From: Enterobacteriaceae endosymbiont of Macroplea appendiculata
Lineage (GTDB): Bacteria > Pseudomonadota > Gammaproteobacteria > Enterobacterales > Enterobacteriaceae
Length of the DNA stretch: 64,000 nt
Assembly (NCBI RefSeq): GCF_012571605.1
Contig: NZ_CP046220.1
Location: forward strand, 360,293-424,292
Direction: 5' to 3'
A program made the translations under genes and the position numbers. The stretch's first letter is position 1. Each line of letters begins with the position of its first letter. Shown here in pieces: positions 32,772 to 42,032 of the stretch. The notes under the pieces are model-generated. The model worked only from the letters and a program-made list of their open reading frames with translations. It was not told the origin of the DNA and made no database searches.

Positions 32772-35216
32772 TTATAAAATATTAATACGTAATAGATCTG
32801 TTAAAATACCTGCTGCAGTAACATTATTACCCGCACCATAGCCCTTTAATACTAAAGGTAATGGTTGATAATAATTAGTATAAAAAATAAAAGCATTTTC
32901 TCCATTTTTAATATTATATAGAGGATGTGTTATATCTATTGCAATAGTTTTTACACTACATAATCCTTTAGAATTAATACTACCTATATATCGTAATACT
33001 TTATTTTGTTTTTGGGCTTCTTTAACTTTATTTATAAAAATATAATCTATTTCTGATAAATTTTTTACTAATGATAATTTAGTTATATTACTTTGTATTT
33101 TATCAAAATTAATAACAGGTTCTGTATGTATATCTTGTAATTCTAAGTTTAAACCTAATTCTCTTGCTAATATTAATAATTTTCTTGCAACATCTATACC
33201 AGATAAATCAATATATGGATTAGGTTCAGTAAAACCCATATTTTGGGCTAAACTCACTGCTTGTGATAAAGTCATATTTTCTTCTAGTTTTCCAAAAATA
33301 AAAGATAATGAACCTGATAAAATGCCATAAAATTTTATTATTTTATCACCAGTATGTAATAAATCTTGTAATGTTTTAATAATTGGTAAACCTGCTCCTA
33401 CATTTGTTTCATAAAGAAATTTTTTTTTTTGTATGTATGCAGTATTACGTATTTTCTTATAAAATTCTAATGTTTCTGTATTAGCAATTTTATTTGTTGT
33501 AACTATATGTAAACCACAACGAAAAAATTTTGTATAATACTTAACAATAGAACGCGAAGAAGTACAATCTATAATAACAGGATTAGCCAATATATTATTT
33601 TGCATACGAGATAAAAAATGTTTTATCGTATACTTAGGTTCATATTGTATGTAATCTTCCCAATTATCTAAGTCAATACCTTGGCAATTTATAAAAGTAT
33701 GTTTCGTATTTAAAATACCACATATTCTAATATTTATTAAATTATTATTTTTTTTTTGTTGTATATGATGAATTTGCTTTAATAAAGCTTTGCCGATATT
33801 GCCAGTTCCTATGATAAATACGTTTAATATTTTTTCTTTCTTAAATAAAATTTGATGTGCCATATTTAAAATATATGTATCATCCATACTTTGTATAACA
33901 ACCGAAATAACATGTTGTACGTGATTATGTGATATCATTAAAATATTTTTTTTAGTTATTTTAAAAACAGATAGAAAATTATTTAATATATTTATATTTT
34001 TATTTATATTTAAACCTATTAAAGAAATAATAGATAATTTTGTTAGAATATTTATTCTAATAGTATTGGTATTTATTTCAGTTTTTAATGTAAAATATAA
34101 TTGTTTTTGTAATATAATATAATCTTTATTTAATAAACATAAATTAATAATATTAGGATTGTATGTTTGTGTAATAAAAAATATGGTTATATTAGATGAT
34201 AGTAGAATACTATGAATATTTTTAATTAAAATACTAATATCATTTTGTTTATTAATAATAATACTTATCATGACTATATTTTCTATTTTAGTAACACCTT
34301 TAGGAGTATTATCAGTTGCATGATGATTAATAATCGTACCCTGTTTTTGTGGACACATTATATTTTTTACGACACAAGGAATATTATTAATTAATAAAGG
34401 TAAAATAGTTTTATGATGTAAAACTTTTGCGCCTAAATAAGATAAAGCAATAGTTTCTAAGTATGATAAATGTTTTAATAAAATAGCGTTAGATACTATA
34501 TTTGGATCCGCTGTATAGATACCATCTACATCTGTCCATATTTCACAATATTTAGCATGTAAACATGCTGATAAAGCAGCTGCAGAATAATCAGAACCAT
34601 TTCGACCTAACAAAACTATTTCATTTTTTTTATTAATTGCAGAAAAACCTGCCATTAATATAATATTAAAATGTGTAAAATTAATTTTTTTAATATTCCT
34701 CATAGAGGTTATTAAATCTACTGTAGAGTCTAAATAATTATTACTTTCAGCTAATAAAAATTTTTTAGGGGATAAAACATATACTTTATTACAGGACCCT
34801 ATTAATAGTGCTTCCATAATAATAATAGAAAATTGTTCACCTTGAGATAAAATTTTAGCATGTATTTTATTAGAACAATGTTTTGATATAGAAATATAAT
34901 GGAATAAATATTCTAATTGTGAAAAAATTTTATTAATTTTATCAAGAATATTTTTAATATCTAAAGTATTTATATTTTCTTTTAGATCTTTTACGATATT
35001 TAAAAGAAAATTTTGCATCATAAGAAATTTATCTTGTAAAGGTTGATTTATAATAGCAATATCTATTAATTTTGATAAATTATTTGTGATATTAGCTGGT
35101 GCAGATAATACAACAGCTAATTTATTATTTTGTAATTTTGTAAGAATAATATTTTTAACTAACAAAATTTTTTTTGCATTTTCTAATGATGTCCCGCCAA
35201 ATTTCAATACACGCAT
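32772..35216 (-). CDS. thrA: Bifunctional aspartokinase / homoserine dehydrogenase I
   Basis: First and third steps from aspartate to threonine. 814 aa from ATG 35216 (E. coli 820), giving MRVLKFGGTSLENAKK. Kinase domain: KFGGTS and VLLGRNGSDYSAAAL. The central ACT/regulatory region (about 300-460) is the least conserved part. Dehydrogenase domain: FIIGTGNIGKAL, VTTNKIANTETL, TNVGAGLPII and GILSGSLSFIFGKL. No Thr/Ile-rich leader peptide or attenuator is visible in the 141-bp upstream spacer, and feedback control may be relaxed (inference). Confidence 0.98.
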   Translation of the reverse strand: MRVLKFGGTSLENAKKILLVKNIILTKLQNNKLAVVLSAPANITNNLSKLIDIAIINQPLQDKFLMMQNFLLNIVKDLKENINTLDIKNILDKINKIFSQLEYLFHYISISKHCSNKIHAKILSQGEQFSIIIMEALLIGSCNKVYVLSPKKFLLAESNNYLDSTVDLITSMRNIKKINFTHFNIILMAGFSAINKKNEIVLLGRNGSDYSAAALSACLHAKYCEIWTDVDGIYTADPNIVSNAILLKHLSYLETIALSYLGAKVLHHKTILPLLINNIPCVVKNIMCPQKQGTIINHHATDNTPKGVTKIENIVMISIIINKQNDISILIKNIHSILLSSNITIFFITQTYNPNIINLCLLNKDYIILQKQLYFTLKTEINTNTIRINILTKLSIISLIGLNINKNINILNNFLSVFKITKKNILMISHNHVQHVISVVIQSMDDTYILNMAHQILFKKEKILNVFIIGTGNIGKALLKQIHHIQQKKNNNLINIRICGILNTKHTFINCQGIDLDNWEDYIQYEPKYTIKHFLSRMQNNILANPVIIDCTSSRSIVKYYTKFFRCGLHIVTTNKIANTETLEFYKKIRNTAYIQKKKFLYETNVGAGLPIIKTLQDLLHTGDKIIKFYGILSGSLSFIFGKLEENMTLSQAVSLAQNMGFTEPNPYIDLSGIDVARKLLILARELGLNLELQDIHTEPVINFDKIQSNITKLSLVKNLSEIDYIFINKVKEAQKQNKVLRYIGSINSKGLCSVKTIAIDITHPLYNIKNGENAFIFYTNYYQPLPLVLKGYGAGNNVTAAGILTDLLRINIL

Positions 35217-35357
35217 TTCATTATATTCCATCCTATATTTATGTTACATAAATTTATGAAAAATTAACTTATTATATAATCAATTTTCCATTATATTAGT
35301 TTTAATGTATAAAGAATAATTTATATGATATATATCTAAATTATAATAGGCATATTT

Positions 35358-37604
35358 TTAATGTTTTGAGGTAATTTTACTAATTTTGATATCATTTTGA
35401 TATATAAAACCTTTTTGTCCTTTTTTACCAATAAATTTTTTTAATTTATGAATATTTAAATCAAATTGTTTATTATCTTCTGTATGTATAGTTATAATAG
35501 ATTGTGGATAAATAATAAAAACCCATTTTAATGTTTCCATATTATTTTTTAATTTGATATTATTTAATAATATTAACTTGCTACCTTTCCCTTTAGGAAT
35601 AATAGGAATATCTTTAATAGATAATAATAAAAAATATCCGAAAGAAGATATAACTAGAACATAATTATTTTGTTGTTGTAAAATAATAGGTGTTAATATT
35701 GCAGTATTTTTTGTTAATGTCATTAATAATTTACCATTACGATTGCCAGCAATAAAATCAGTAAATTTACAAATAAATCCATAACCAGTACTAGAAGATA
35801 ATAAAATTTGTTTTTTAGATGATGTCATAATTAAATACTTTATTACAGCATCTTCAGGTATATGAATTTTACTATTTAAAGGTTCTCCTTGACTTCTAGC
35901 TGGTGGCAATGAAATTGAATCAATACTATAACTGCGGCCTTTAGAATCAATTATCACAACAAATTGATTATTTTTCCCTTTTACTGATATAAAAAAAGAA
36001 TCTCCAGATTTATAATGTAAGTTATTAGGATCAATAGTATGACCTTTTGCACATCTAATCCAACCCATTTTAGATAAAATTATTGTAACAGGTTCTCCTG
36101 TAACTAATATATTTTCATTTAATAATTTAGCTTCTTGTTGTTCTTTTAATAAGGAACGACGTTTATTACTATAATTAGTAGCAGAAATTAATATTTCTTT
36201 TTTTAATAAAATATTAAATTTATTTTTTGAAATTAGTATATCATGTATATTTTTATATTTAAGTTTTAATTGTTTTTGTTCATAAAGTAATTTTTCTTCT
36301 TCTAAAAAAGAAATAGAACGTAATTTAAAATTTAAAATTGTTTCAGTTTGTATATCTGTAAGATTAAATTTTTTTTTAATAATATTTTGTGGTTGATGAT
36401 GAAAACGTATAATTTGAATAAATTCTGTTAAGTTAGTATATATAATTAATAATCCTTGTATTATATGTAATTTGTCTGTTATTTTTTTCAAAAAAAAATT
36501 TAATCTTTTTTTAATAATTGAACATCTAAATATAATCCATTCAGATAAGATCTCTAATAAGTTTTTTACTGCAGGTTTATTATTTAAACCAATCATATTC
36601 AAATTAATACGATAACTTTTTTCTAAGTCAGTAAGAAAAAATAAATGCAACATAATATCTTTTAAGTTTAAGTGATCAAAATTATTACGTATAAGGATAA
36701 CAATCCGAGTAGGATTCTCATAATCAGATTCATCTCTGATTTCTTCAATCATAGGTAATTTTTTATTACTAATATGTAAATTTATTTGTTCAAGAATACG
36801 TATACCAGAAACTTGATGTGGTAATGATGTAATAATAATATTACGATCTTTAATATGCCATACTGCTCTTAATCGTATTGAACCACGGCCATGTTCATAG
36901 ATTTTCAAGAGATCTTTTTTAGGAGTAATAATGTCACTACCAGTTGGAAAATCAGGTCCTTGAATAATTTCTAAAATATCATGTAAAGTTGTTTTAGGAT
37001 TATCGATTAATTTTATTATAGCATCAGTTACCTCTTTAATATTGTGGGGAGGTATATCAGTAGCCATTCCTACAGCAATACCTGTTGCGCCATTTAATAT
37101 AATATTAGGCAAACAAGCTGGTAATATTTTTGGTTCTAGTAATGTGCCATCAAAGTTAGCAATATAATCTACAGTACCTTGGTTTATTTCCTGTAATAGG
37201 ATATTAGAATATTGTGATAAACGTGATTCTGTATAACGCATTGCAGCAAAAGATTTAGGATCATCAGGAGAACCCCAATTACCTTGACCTTCTATTAATG
37301 GATATCTATAAGAAAACGGTTGTGCCATTAACACCATTGCCTCATAACAAGCAACATCACCATGTGGGTGATATTTACCTATTACATCTCCAATAGTTCG
37401 TGCCGATTTTTTAAATTTTGCTATAGATTTTAAACCTAATTCAGACATTGCGTAAATTACTCTTCTTTGTACTGGTTTTAATCCATCACCAATATGTGGT
37501 AAAGCTCTATCCGAAATAACATATATAGAATAATTTAAGTAAGCATATTCTGCAAATTTATGTAATGGTATAGTTTTTTTTATATTGCTATTATTTTTAT
37601 TCAT
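35358..37604 (-). CDS. parC: DNA topoisomerase IV subunit A
   Basis: Type II topoisomerase subunit that decatenates daughter chromosomes. 748 aa (E. coli ParC 752; GyrA would be about 875). The catalytic tyrosine lies in [26 protein letters not shown] and [20 protein letters not shown] are ParC-like. At the position of E. coli Ser80 there is Val ([11 protein letters not shown]). The C-terminal domain keeps the ParC rather than GyrA pattern ([15 protein letters not shown]). Divergent from aroF over 164 bp. Confidence 0.96.
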   Translation of the reverse strand: MNKNNSNIKKTIPLHKFAEYAYLNYSIYVISDRALPHIGDGLKPVQRRVIYAMSELGLKSIAKFKKSARTIGDVIGKYHPHGDVACYEAMVLMAQPFSYRYPLIEGQGNWGSPDDPKSFAAMRYTESRLSQYSNILLQEINQGTVDYIANFDGTLLEPKILPACLPNIILNGATGIAVGMATDIPPHNIKEVTDAIIKLIDNPKTTLHDILEIIQGPDFPTGSDIITPKKDLLKIYEHGRGSIRLRAVWHIKDRNIIITSLPHQVSGIRILEQINLHISNKKLPMIEEIRDESDYENPTRIVILIRNNFDHLNLKDIMLHLFFLTDLEKSYRINLNMIGLNNKPAVKNLLEILSEWIIFRCSIIKKRLNFFLKKITDKLHIIQGLLIIYTNLTEFIQIIRFHHQPQNIIKKKFNLTDIQTETILNFKLRSISFLEEEKLLYEQKQLKLKYKNIHDILISKNKFNILLKKEILISATNYSNKRRSLLKEQQEAKLLNENILVTGEPVTIILSKMGWIRCAKGHTIDPNNLHYKSGDSFFISVKGKNNQFVVIIDSKGRSYSIDSISLPPARSQGEPLNSKIHIPEDAVIKYLIMTSSKKQILLSSSTGYGFICKFTDFIAGNRNGKLLMTLTKNTAILTPIILQQQNNYVLVISSFGYFLLLSIKDIPIIPKGKGSKLILLNNIKLKNNMETLKWVFIIYPQSIITIHTEDNKQFDLNIHKLKKFIGKKGQKGFIYQNDIKISKITSKH

Positions 37605-37768
37605 ACATTTAATTCTATTAATTTTATTTATAATTAATATATTAATTTTTTTATTTAAAAAAAAATATAAATATTTTTTATTGTTTTATTCTTAAAATCT
37701 GCTTAAATATTTATATAATATATAAAATTTTTATTTTTTATGCTTTTAATATTTATAAGGTTATTTTT

Positions 37769-38824
37769 ATGGTTAAAAAAAATAATATTAATAATGAAAA
37801 ATATGTAATTACTCCTAAAGAACTAAAATTAGAATTACCTTTAACATCAAAAATCTCAAGAGATATTTTTTATTCACGTCAAACTATCAATAATATTATA
37901 ATTGGGAAAATTCCGAAAATATTAATTGTGTGTGGTCCTTGTTCAATACATAATATTGAAGAAACTATTACATATGCTCTCTCTCTAAAAGAGATTATGT
38001 CAAAACATAATGATACAATATATATTGTTATGCGTGTATATTTTGAAAAACCACGTACTATTACAGGTTGGAAAGGTTTAATTAATGATCCATATATTAA
38101 TAAAACATATGATATAAATCATGGATTATATTTAGCTAGAAAATTATTATTAAAATTAGCATATAACAATATTGCTATTGCAACGGAAGTATTAGATCCA
38201 AATATTACACATTATTTAAGTGATTTAATCAGTTGGTGTGCTATTGGTGCACGTACCACAGAATCACAAATACACAGAGAGATTATATCGTCATTAAATA
38301 TACCTACAGGTTTTAAAAATAATACCGATGGTAGTATTATAAGTGCCATTAATTCTATTAAATCATCTGGAAAAGAACATAATTTTATTACTATTAATCA
38401 AAATGGTCATGTTTGTATAAAAAAAACTACTGGTAATAAACATTGTCATATTATTTTACGTGGTGGTGTGAAACCTAACTATTATAGTAATGATGTCAAA
38501 CAATGTGAACAACAATTAGTATTAATGGGATTAAAACCTAAAATTATGATAGATTGTAGTCATGGTAATTCTGGTAAAGATTATAAAAAACAAGAAATTG
38601 TAGTAGATTCTATTATCTCACAGATAAAAAATGGTAATACATCTATATTTGGATTAATGTTAGAAAGTTATATAAATGAAGGTAATCAAATAATAAACTC
38701 ATATAATAAAATAAAATATGGTATTTCAATAACTGATGGATGTATTAATTTAAAAACAACAGAAAACATTTGTAATAAAATTGCATATGCATTAAAGCAA
38801 ATACCTTTACGTTTTCTATTATAA
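37769..38824 (+). CDS. aroF: 3-deoxy-D-arabino-heptulosonate-7-phosphate synthase
   Basis: Condenses phosphoenolpyruvate and erythrose 4-phosphate, the first step of the shikimate pathway. 351 aa (E. coli AroF 356). VCGPCSIHN, MRVYFEKPRTITGWKGLIND, GARTTESQIHRE and IDCSHGNSGKDYKKQ are intact; DCSHGNS and the pairing with tyrA favour the AroF isozyme over AroG or AroH. RBS AAGG lies 8 bp before the ATG. No clear TyrR box is visible. 14 bp before tyrA, so co-transcribed. Confidence 0.95.
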   Translation: MVKKNNINNEKYVITPKELKLELPLTSKISRDIFYSRQTINNIIIGKIPKILIVCGPCSIHNIEETITYALSLKEIMSKHNDTIYIVMRVYFEKPRTITGWKGLINDPYINKTYDINHGLYLARKLLLKLAYNNIAIATEVLDPNITHYLSDLISWCAIGARTTESQIHREIISSLNIPTGFKNNTDGSIISAINSIKSSGKEHNFITINQNGHVCIKKTTGNKHCHIILRGGVKPNYYSNDVKQCEQQLVLMGLKPKIMIDCSHGNSGKDYKKQEIVVDSIISQIKNGNTSIFGLMLESYINEGNQIINSYNKIKYGISITDGCINLKTTENICNKIAYALKQIPLRFLL

Positions 38825-38838
38825 AAAGATAATCTAAT

Positions 38839-39954
38839 ATGATTACAAAAGATATAAATAATCATAATATTGTAAATACACAATTAAAAATATTACGTAA
38901 AAAAATAGATGTTTTAGATAATAAATTACTAAATATTTTGGTACAACGTTTTGATATAGTTAAACAAGTAGGTGTAATTAAAAAAAAATATGGTTTGCCC
39001 ATATATTATCCAGTAAGAGAAGCAAGTTTAATACATAAAAAAAAGAAAATAGCAAAAAATTTACAACTATCACAAAATTTTATTAAAAAAATATTACAAA
39101 ACATAATTTATGAGTCTTATTTATATGAAAATATTATAGGTTTTAAAAAATTAAATATAAATTGTAAAACAATACTTATAATTGGTAAAGTATTTCATAC
39201 AGGACATATATTAAAAAATATATTAAAATCTGCAAGTTATAATATTAAAATATTAGATGAATATTTTTGGAAAAAAAATAATTTTTATGATTATTTTATA
39301 GATATTGAAATGATTATTTTAAATATCTCTATCACATCATTAAATCTAGTATTAAAATACTTACCAAAATTATCTCATAAATGTATAATTGTAGATTTAT
39401 CTCCTGTAAAAACTTTTTCAATAGAAAAAATTACTAAAAAACATTATGGTCCTGTATTAGGTTTATATCCTATTTTACATACTAATGTTACTATTTTAAC
39501 AAAACAATATTTAATTTATACTCATGGACGTTTTTCTACAGTGTATTCTTGGTTTTTAGAACAAATTAAACTTAGTGGTTGCCAATTAATAAATGTTAAA
39601 TATCATGATATCGACATGTATATTTTGCAATTACAATCTATAAAATATTTTAATGTTATTAGTATTAATAATTTTATTTTGAAATACAAAAAATATAATT
39701 TTTCACAAAATATACTTAAATTAACATATGTTACAGAGTTTTCTTTTTTTAAAAAGATTTTTTTAAGAGATAGAAAAATATTTAATGATTTAATAAAATA
39801 TTCTGCTCATCATACTAATATTTTTCAAAAATATATTAAAAATTATCATGATTTATTATTACAATTAACTACAAAAAAAAAAAAATATACACCTAATATA
39901 TTTAGAATAATACAACAGTATATTGTAAAAGCTTATAAAATATTTCATGTATAA
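38839..39954 (+). CDS. tyrA: T-protein TyrA: chorismate mutase with eroded prephenate dehydrogenase
   Basis: In E. coli this fusion converts chorismate to prephenate and then to 4-hydroxyphenylpyruvate. 371 aa (E. coli 373). The mutase domain (about 15-100) keeps its charged active-site residues: Arg in LRKKIDVLD, Arg in VQRFDIV, Lys in VIKKKYGLPIY and Glu in VREASL. The dehydrogenase domain looks damaged. The Rossmann glycines (E. coli GGGGQMG) read GKVFHTG at 116-122, the catalytic histidine (GLHPM) is Tyr210 (GLYPI), and the substrate arginine (E. coli GRLFAQD) is Lys. A 13-A run lies near the 3' end but is in frame. I judge it an intact mutase with a probably inactive dehydrogenase; product flow is inferred. 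Confidence 0.9.
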   Translation: MITKDINNHNIVNTQLKILRKKIDVLDNKLLNILVQRFDIVKQVGVIKKKYGLPIYYPVREASLIHKKKKIAKNLQLSQNFIKKILQNIIYESYLYENIIGFKKLNINCKTILIIGKVFHTGHILKNILKSASYNIKILDEYFWKKNNFYDYFIDIEMIILNISITSLNLVLKYLPKLSHKCIIVDLSPVKTFSIEKITKKHYGPVLGLYPILHTNVTILTKQYLIYTHGRFSTVYSWFLEQIKLSGCQLINVKYHDIDMYILQLQSIKYFNVISINNFILKYKKYNFSQNILKLTYVTEFSFFKKIFLRDRKIFNDLIKYSAHHTNIFQKYIKNYHDLLLQLTTKKKKYTPNIFRIIQQYIVKAYKIFHV

Positions 39955-40000
39955 TTTATATTTATAAGAATATGATGTAAAATTATCGAATATTTTTTAA

Positions 40001-40032
40001 AAAACTTAACATAATCTTTTATGTTAAGTTTT
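40001..40032 (+). terminator. Rho-independent terminator of aroF-tyrA
   Basis: 14-bp perfect stem AAAACTTAACATAA (40001-40014) with its complement at 40019-40032, TCTT loop, ending in TTTT; 46 bp after the tyrA stop. Confidence 0.8.
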
Positions 40033-40051
40033 ATCTAAATATATAAAAAAA

Positions 40052-40075
40052 AAGAACTTAAAATTAAAAGTTCTT
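40052..40075 (-). terminator. Minus-strand terminator with no gene upstream
   Basis: On the minus strand an 8-bp stem (AAGAACTT/AAGTTCTT, 8-nt loop) is followed immediately by a run of nine T residues. No minus-strand gene lies to its right. In E. coli pheA is convergent with tyrA at exactly this place, so the hairpin may be what is left of the pheA terminator. Confidence 0.6.
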
Positions 40076-40170
40076 GTAAATTACATTAGTTAAATATAAT
40101 ATTTTTATTAATATTTTTTTTTACTTAATTAATAAATACACATATGATATATTATGTATCATGATAAAAT

Positions 40171-41105
40171 ATGAATATGAATATTATACGGGAACACATT
40201 GTTGTAAATAAAAATGATATTATTACAAGAATAGATGTTTTTATTGCCCAAAAAATACAACGTTTTTCTAGATCACAAATTAAACATTGGATATTAAATA
40301 ATTATGTAAAGGTAAATCACTATATTGTAAATGTACCTAAAAAAAAATTATTCATGGTGATATTATTGATATTGATGCTTATGTTAAAACATATAATACT
40401 ATATGGAAAGCCCAACCAATATCATTAAATATTGTTTATGAAGACCGTTATTTGTTAGTTATTAATAAAAATTCTAATTGTGTAGTACATCCTGGTAATA
40501 ATAATTTAGAAAATACAGTATTTAATGCTTTATTGTATAAATATAGTTTTTTAAGAGATGTACCACGAGCTGGTATTATACATAGATTAGATAAAGACAC
40601 AACTGGTTTAATGATAATAGCAAAGAATTTAATGACATATTATTTACTTAAACAATTATTAAAAAACCATAGAATCATTAGAATATATGAAGCTATTGTT
40701 TATAATAATATACATACTAATCAAATAATTAATTTTCCTATTAAGAAAAAATATATAAATAAAAAAATAAAAATGTTTGTACATCCTCAAGGAATACAAG
40801 CTATTACAAAAATTTTTGTACAACAGTGTCTACCAAATTTTACTTATTTAAAAGTACAATTATATACTGGTAGAACACACCAAATTCGTGTACATTTATC
40901 ATATATAAAACATAGTATTATTGGAGATCCTCTATATAAACAACATCATAAAAAAAATACATTTATACAATCTATTTTACAACGTCAAGCTTTACATGCA
41001 TCTTATTTAGAATTTTATCATCCTATTTATAATTTTAAAATAAATATAAAAAGCGATTTACCGCAAGATATAAAAAATATTTTACATATTTTACAAAAAA
41101 CTTGA
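40171..41105 (+). pseudogene. rluD: Ribosomal large-subunit pseudouridine synthase D, frameshifted in a poly-A tract
   Basis: Makes pseudouridines 1911/1915/1917 of 23S rRNA in E. coli. The reading frame is split. Residues 1-59 (S4-like RNA-binding domain, SRSQIKHWIL, VPKKK) are in one frame; after nine A residues at 40339-40347 the homologous sequence (IIHGDIIDIDAY, then SLNIVYEDRYLLVINK) continues in the -1 frame, and from 40452 runs open to the stop. One extra A would restore the whole gene. The catalytic Asp in HRLDKDTTGLM and TGRTHQIRVHL are intact. It may be rescued by transcriptional slippage, as described for other A/T-rich endosymbionts, or be a recent pseudogene. Confidence 0.88.
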
Positions 41106-41292
41106 TAATATTAATAGTTATTAAATATAATATAATTTACTATATCTAATGGATATTACTAAACAAGAATAGAATATTCTAATATTCTTACATATTAATT
41201 TTAATTGTATGAACAATTAAATAATGTTTTTTTAAACGAAAATTAATATTAACAATAACTTATAAAAGTTAACTTATGAAAGTATACATATC

Positions 41293-41964
41293 ATGAATAT
41301 AAAAAAATATATACTCTTATTAAATATGATTGTTGCTATGATTATTCCTAATGTAGTACAAGCTGCACACATACAACATAGACATAATACTACAAAATAT
41401 ACTCATACTATACCATTAAAAAAACATGCTAAAAAATTATATCTAAAGAAAGCTAAAACTATACAAAAAACAGAAATAATAGAATATTTTTCTTTTTTAT
41501 GTCCTCGTTGTTATCGTTTTTTTCTTATGAATCAACATAATAATGTATTAAATAACAAATACAAAATTATACAATATCACATTAATTTAGTTGATTCAGA
41601 ATTAAGCTTAATAGCAGGTTATAACTGGATTATGGCACAAGTATTAGGTGTAGAACAAAAAGTTATGAAACCTATATTTGAAGGCATACATAAAACACAT
41701 ACTATTCATGATTATGAAACCATGAAAAAAGTTTTTATTAAATATGCTGGTATTGATGAAGATATTTATGAAGCAACTTGGGATAATACACTTGTAAAAA
41801 ATTTATTTGTACAACAAAATAATATACTCCAAAATTATGACATTAATAATTTACCTTCATTAATTGTTAAAAATAAAGTAGTGGATATTAGTAATATATT
41901 AGATCATTGTACAAAAAATAAAATATGTTTAAATAATATTGTAAAAATGGTAAAACGAGTATAG
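41293..41964 (+). CDS. dsbA: Periplasmic thiol:disulfide oxidoreductase DsbA
   Basis: Introduces disulfides into exported proteins. 223 aa (E. coli 208). N-terminal signal peptide with a Lys-rich start, hydrophobic core and VQAA cleavage region near residue 25. Thioredoxin fold with active site CPRC (E. coli CPHC) in EYFSFLCPRCYRFF, and the cis-proline in NNLPSLIV. FEGIHKTHTI and NLFVQQ match E. coli. The mature N-terminus carries an extra His/Lys-rich stretch. Followed by polA as in E. coli. Implies a working Sec pathway and a periplasm. Confidence 0.93.
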   Translation: MNIKKYILLLNMIVAMIIPNVVQAAHIQHRHNTTKYTHTIPLKKHAKKLYLKKAKTIQKTEIIEYFSFLCPRCYRFFLMNQHNNVLNNKYKIIQYHINLVDSELSLIAGYNWIMAQVLGVEQKVMKPIFEGIHKTHTIHDYETMKKVFIKYAGIDEDIYEATWDNTLVKNLFVQQNNILQNYDINNLPSLIVKNKVVDISNILDHCTKNKICLNNIVKMVKRV

Positions 41965-42032
41965 TTTTTAACCTTAATTTTTAAAATACTAAAACATTTT
42001 TAAATGATGATTTAACTATAAAATTATTTTAT

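Noticed and set aside
35217-35357. thr operon leader peptide and attenuator
   Set aside because: No Thr/Ile-rich short ORF and no terminator/antiterminator pair visible upstream of thrA.
35358-37604. GyrA instead of ParC
   Set aside because: Length of 748 codons, N-terminal sequence and C-terminal segments match ParC; GyrA is over 100 residues longer.
37605-37768. TyrR operator in front of aroF
   Set aside because: No TGTAAA-N6-TTTACA-like site found; only A/T-rich sequence.
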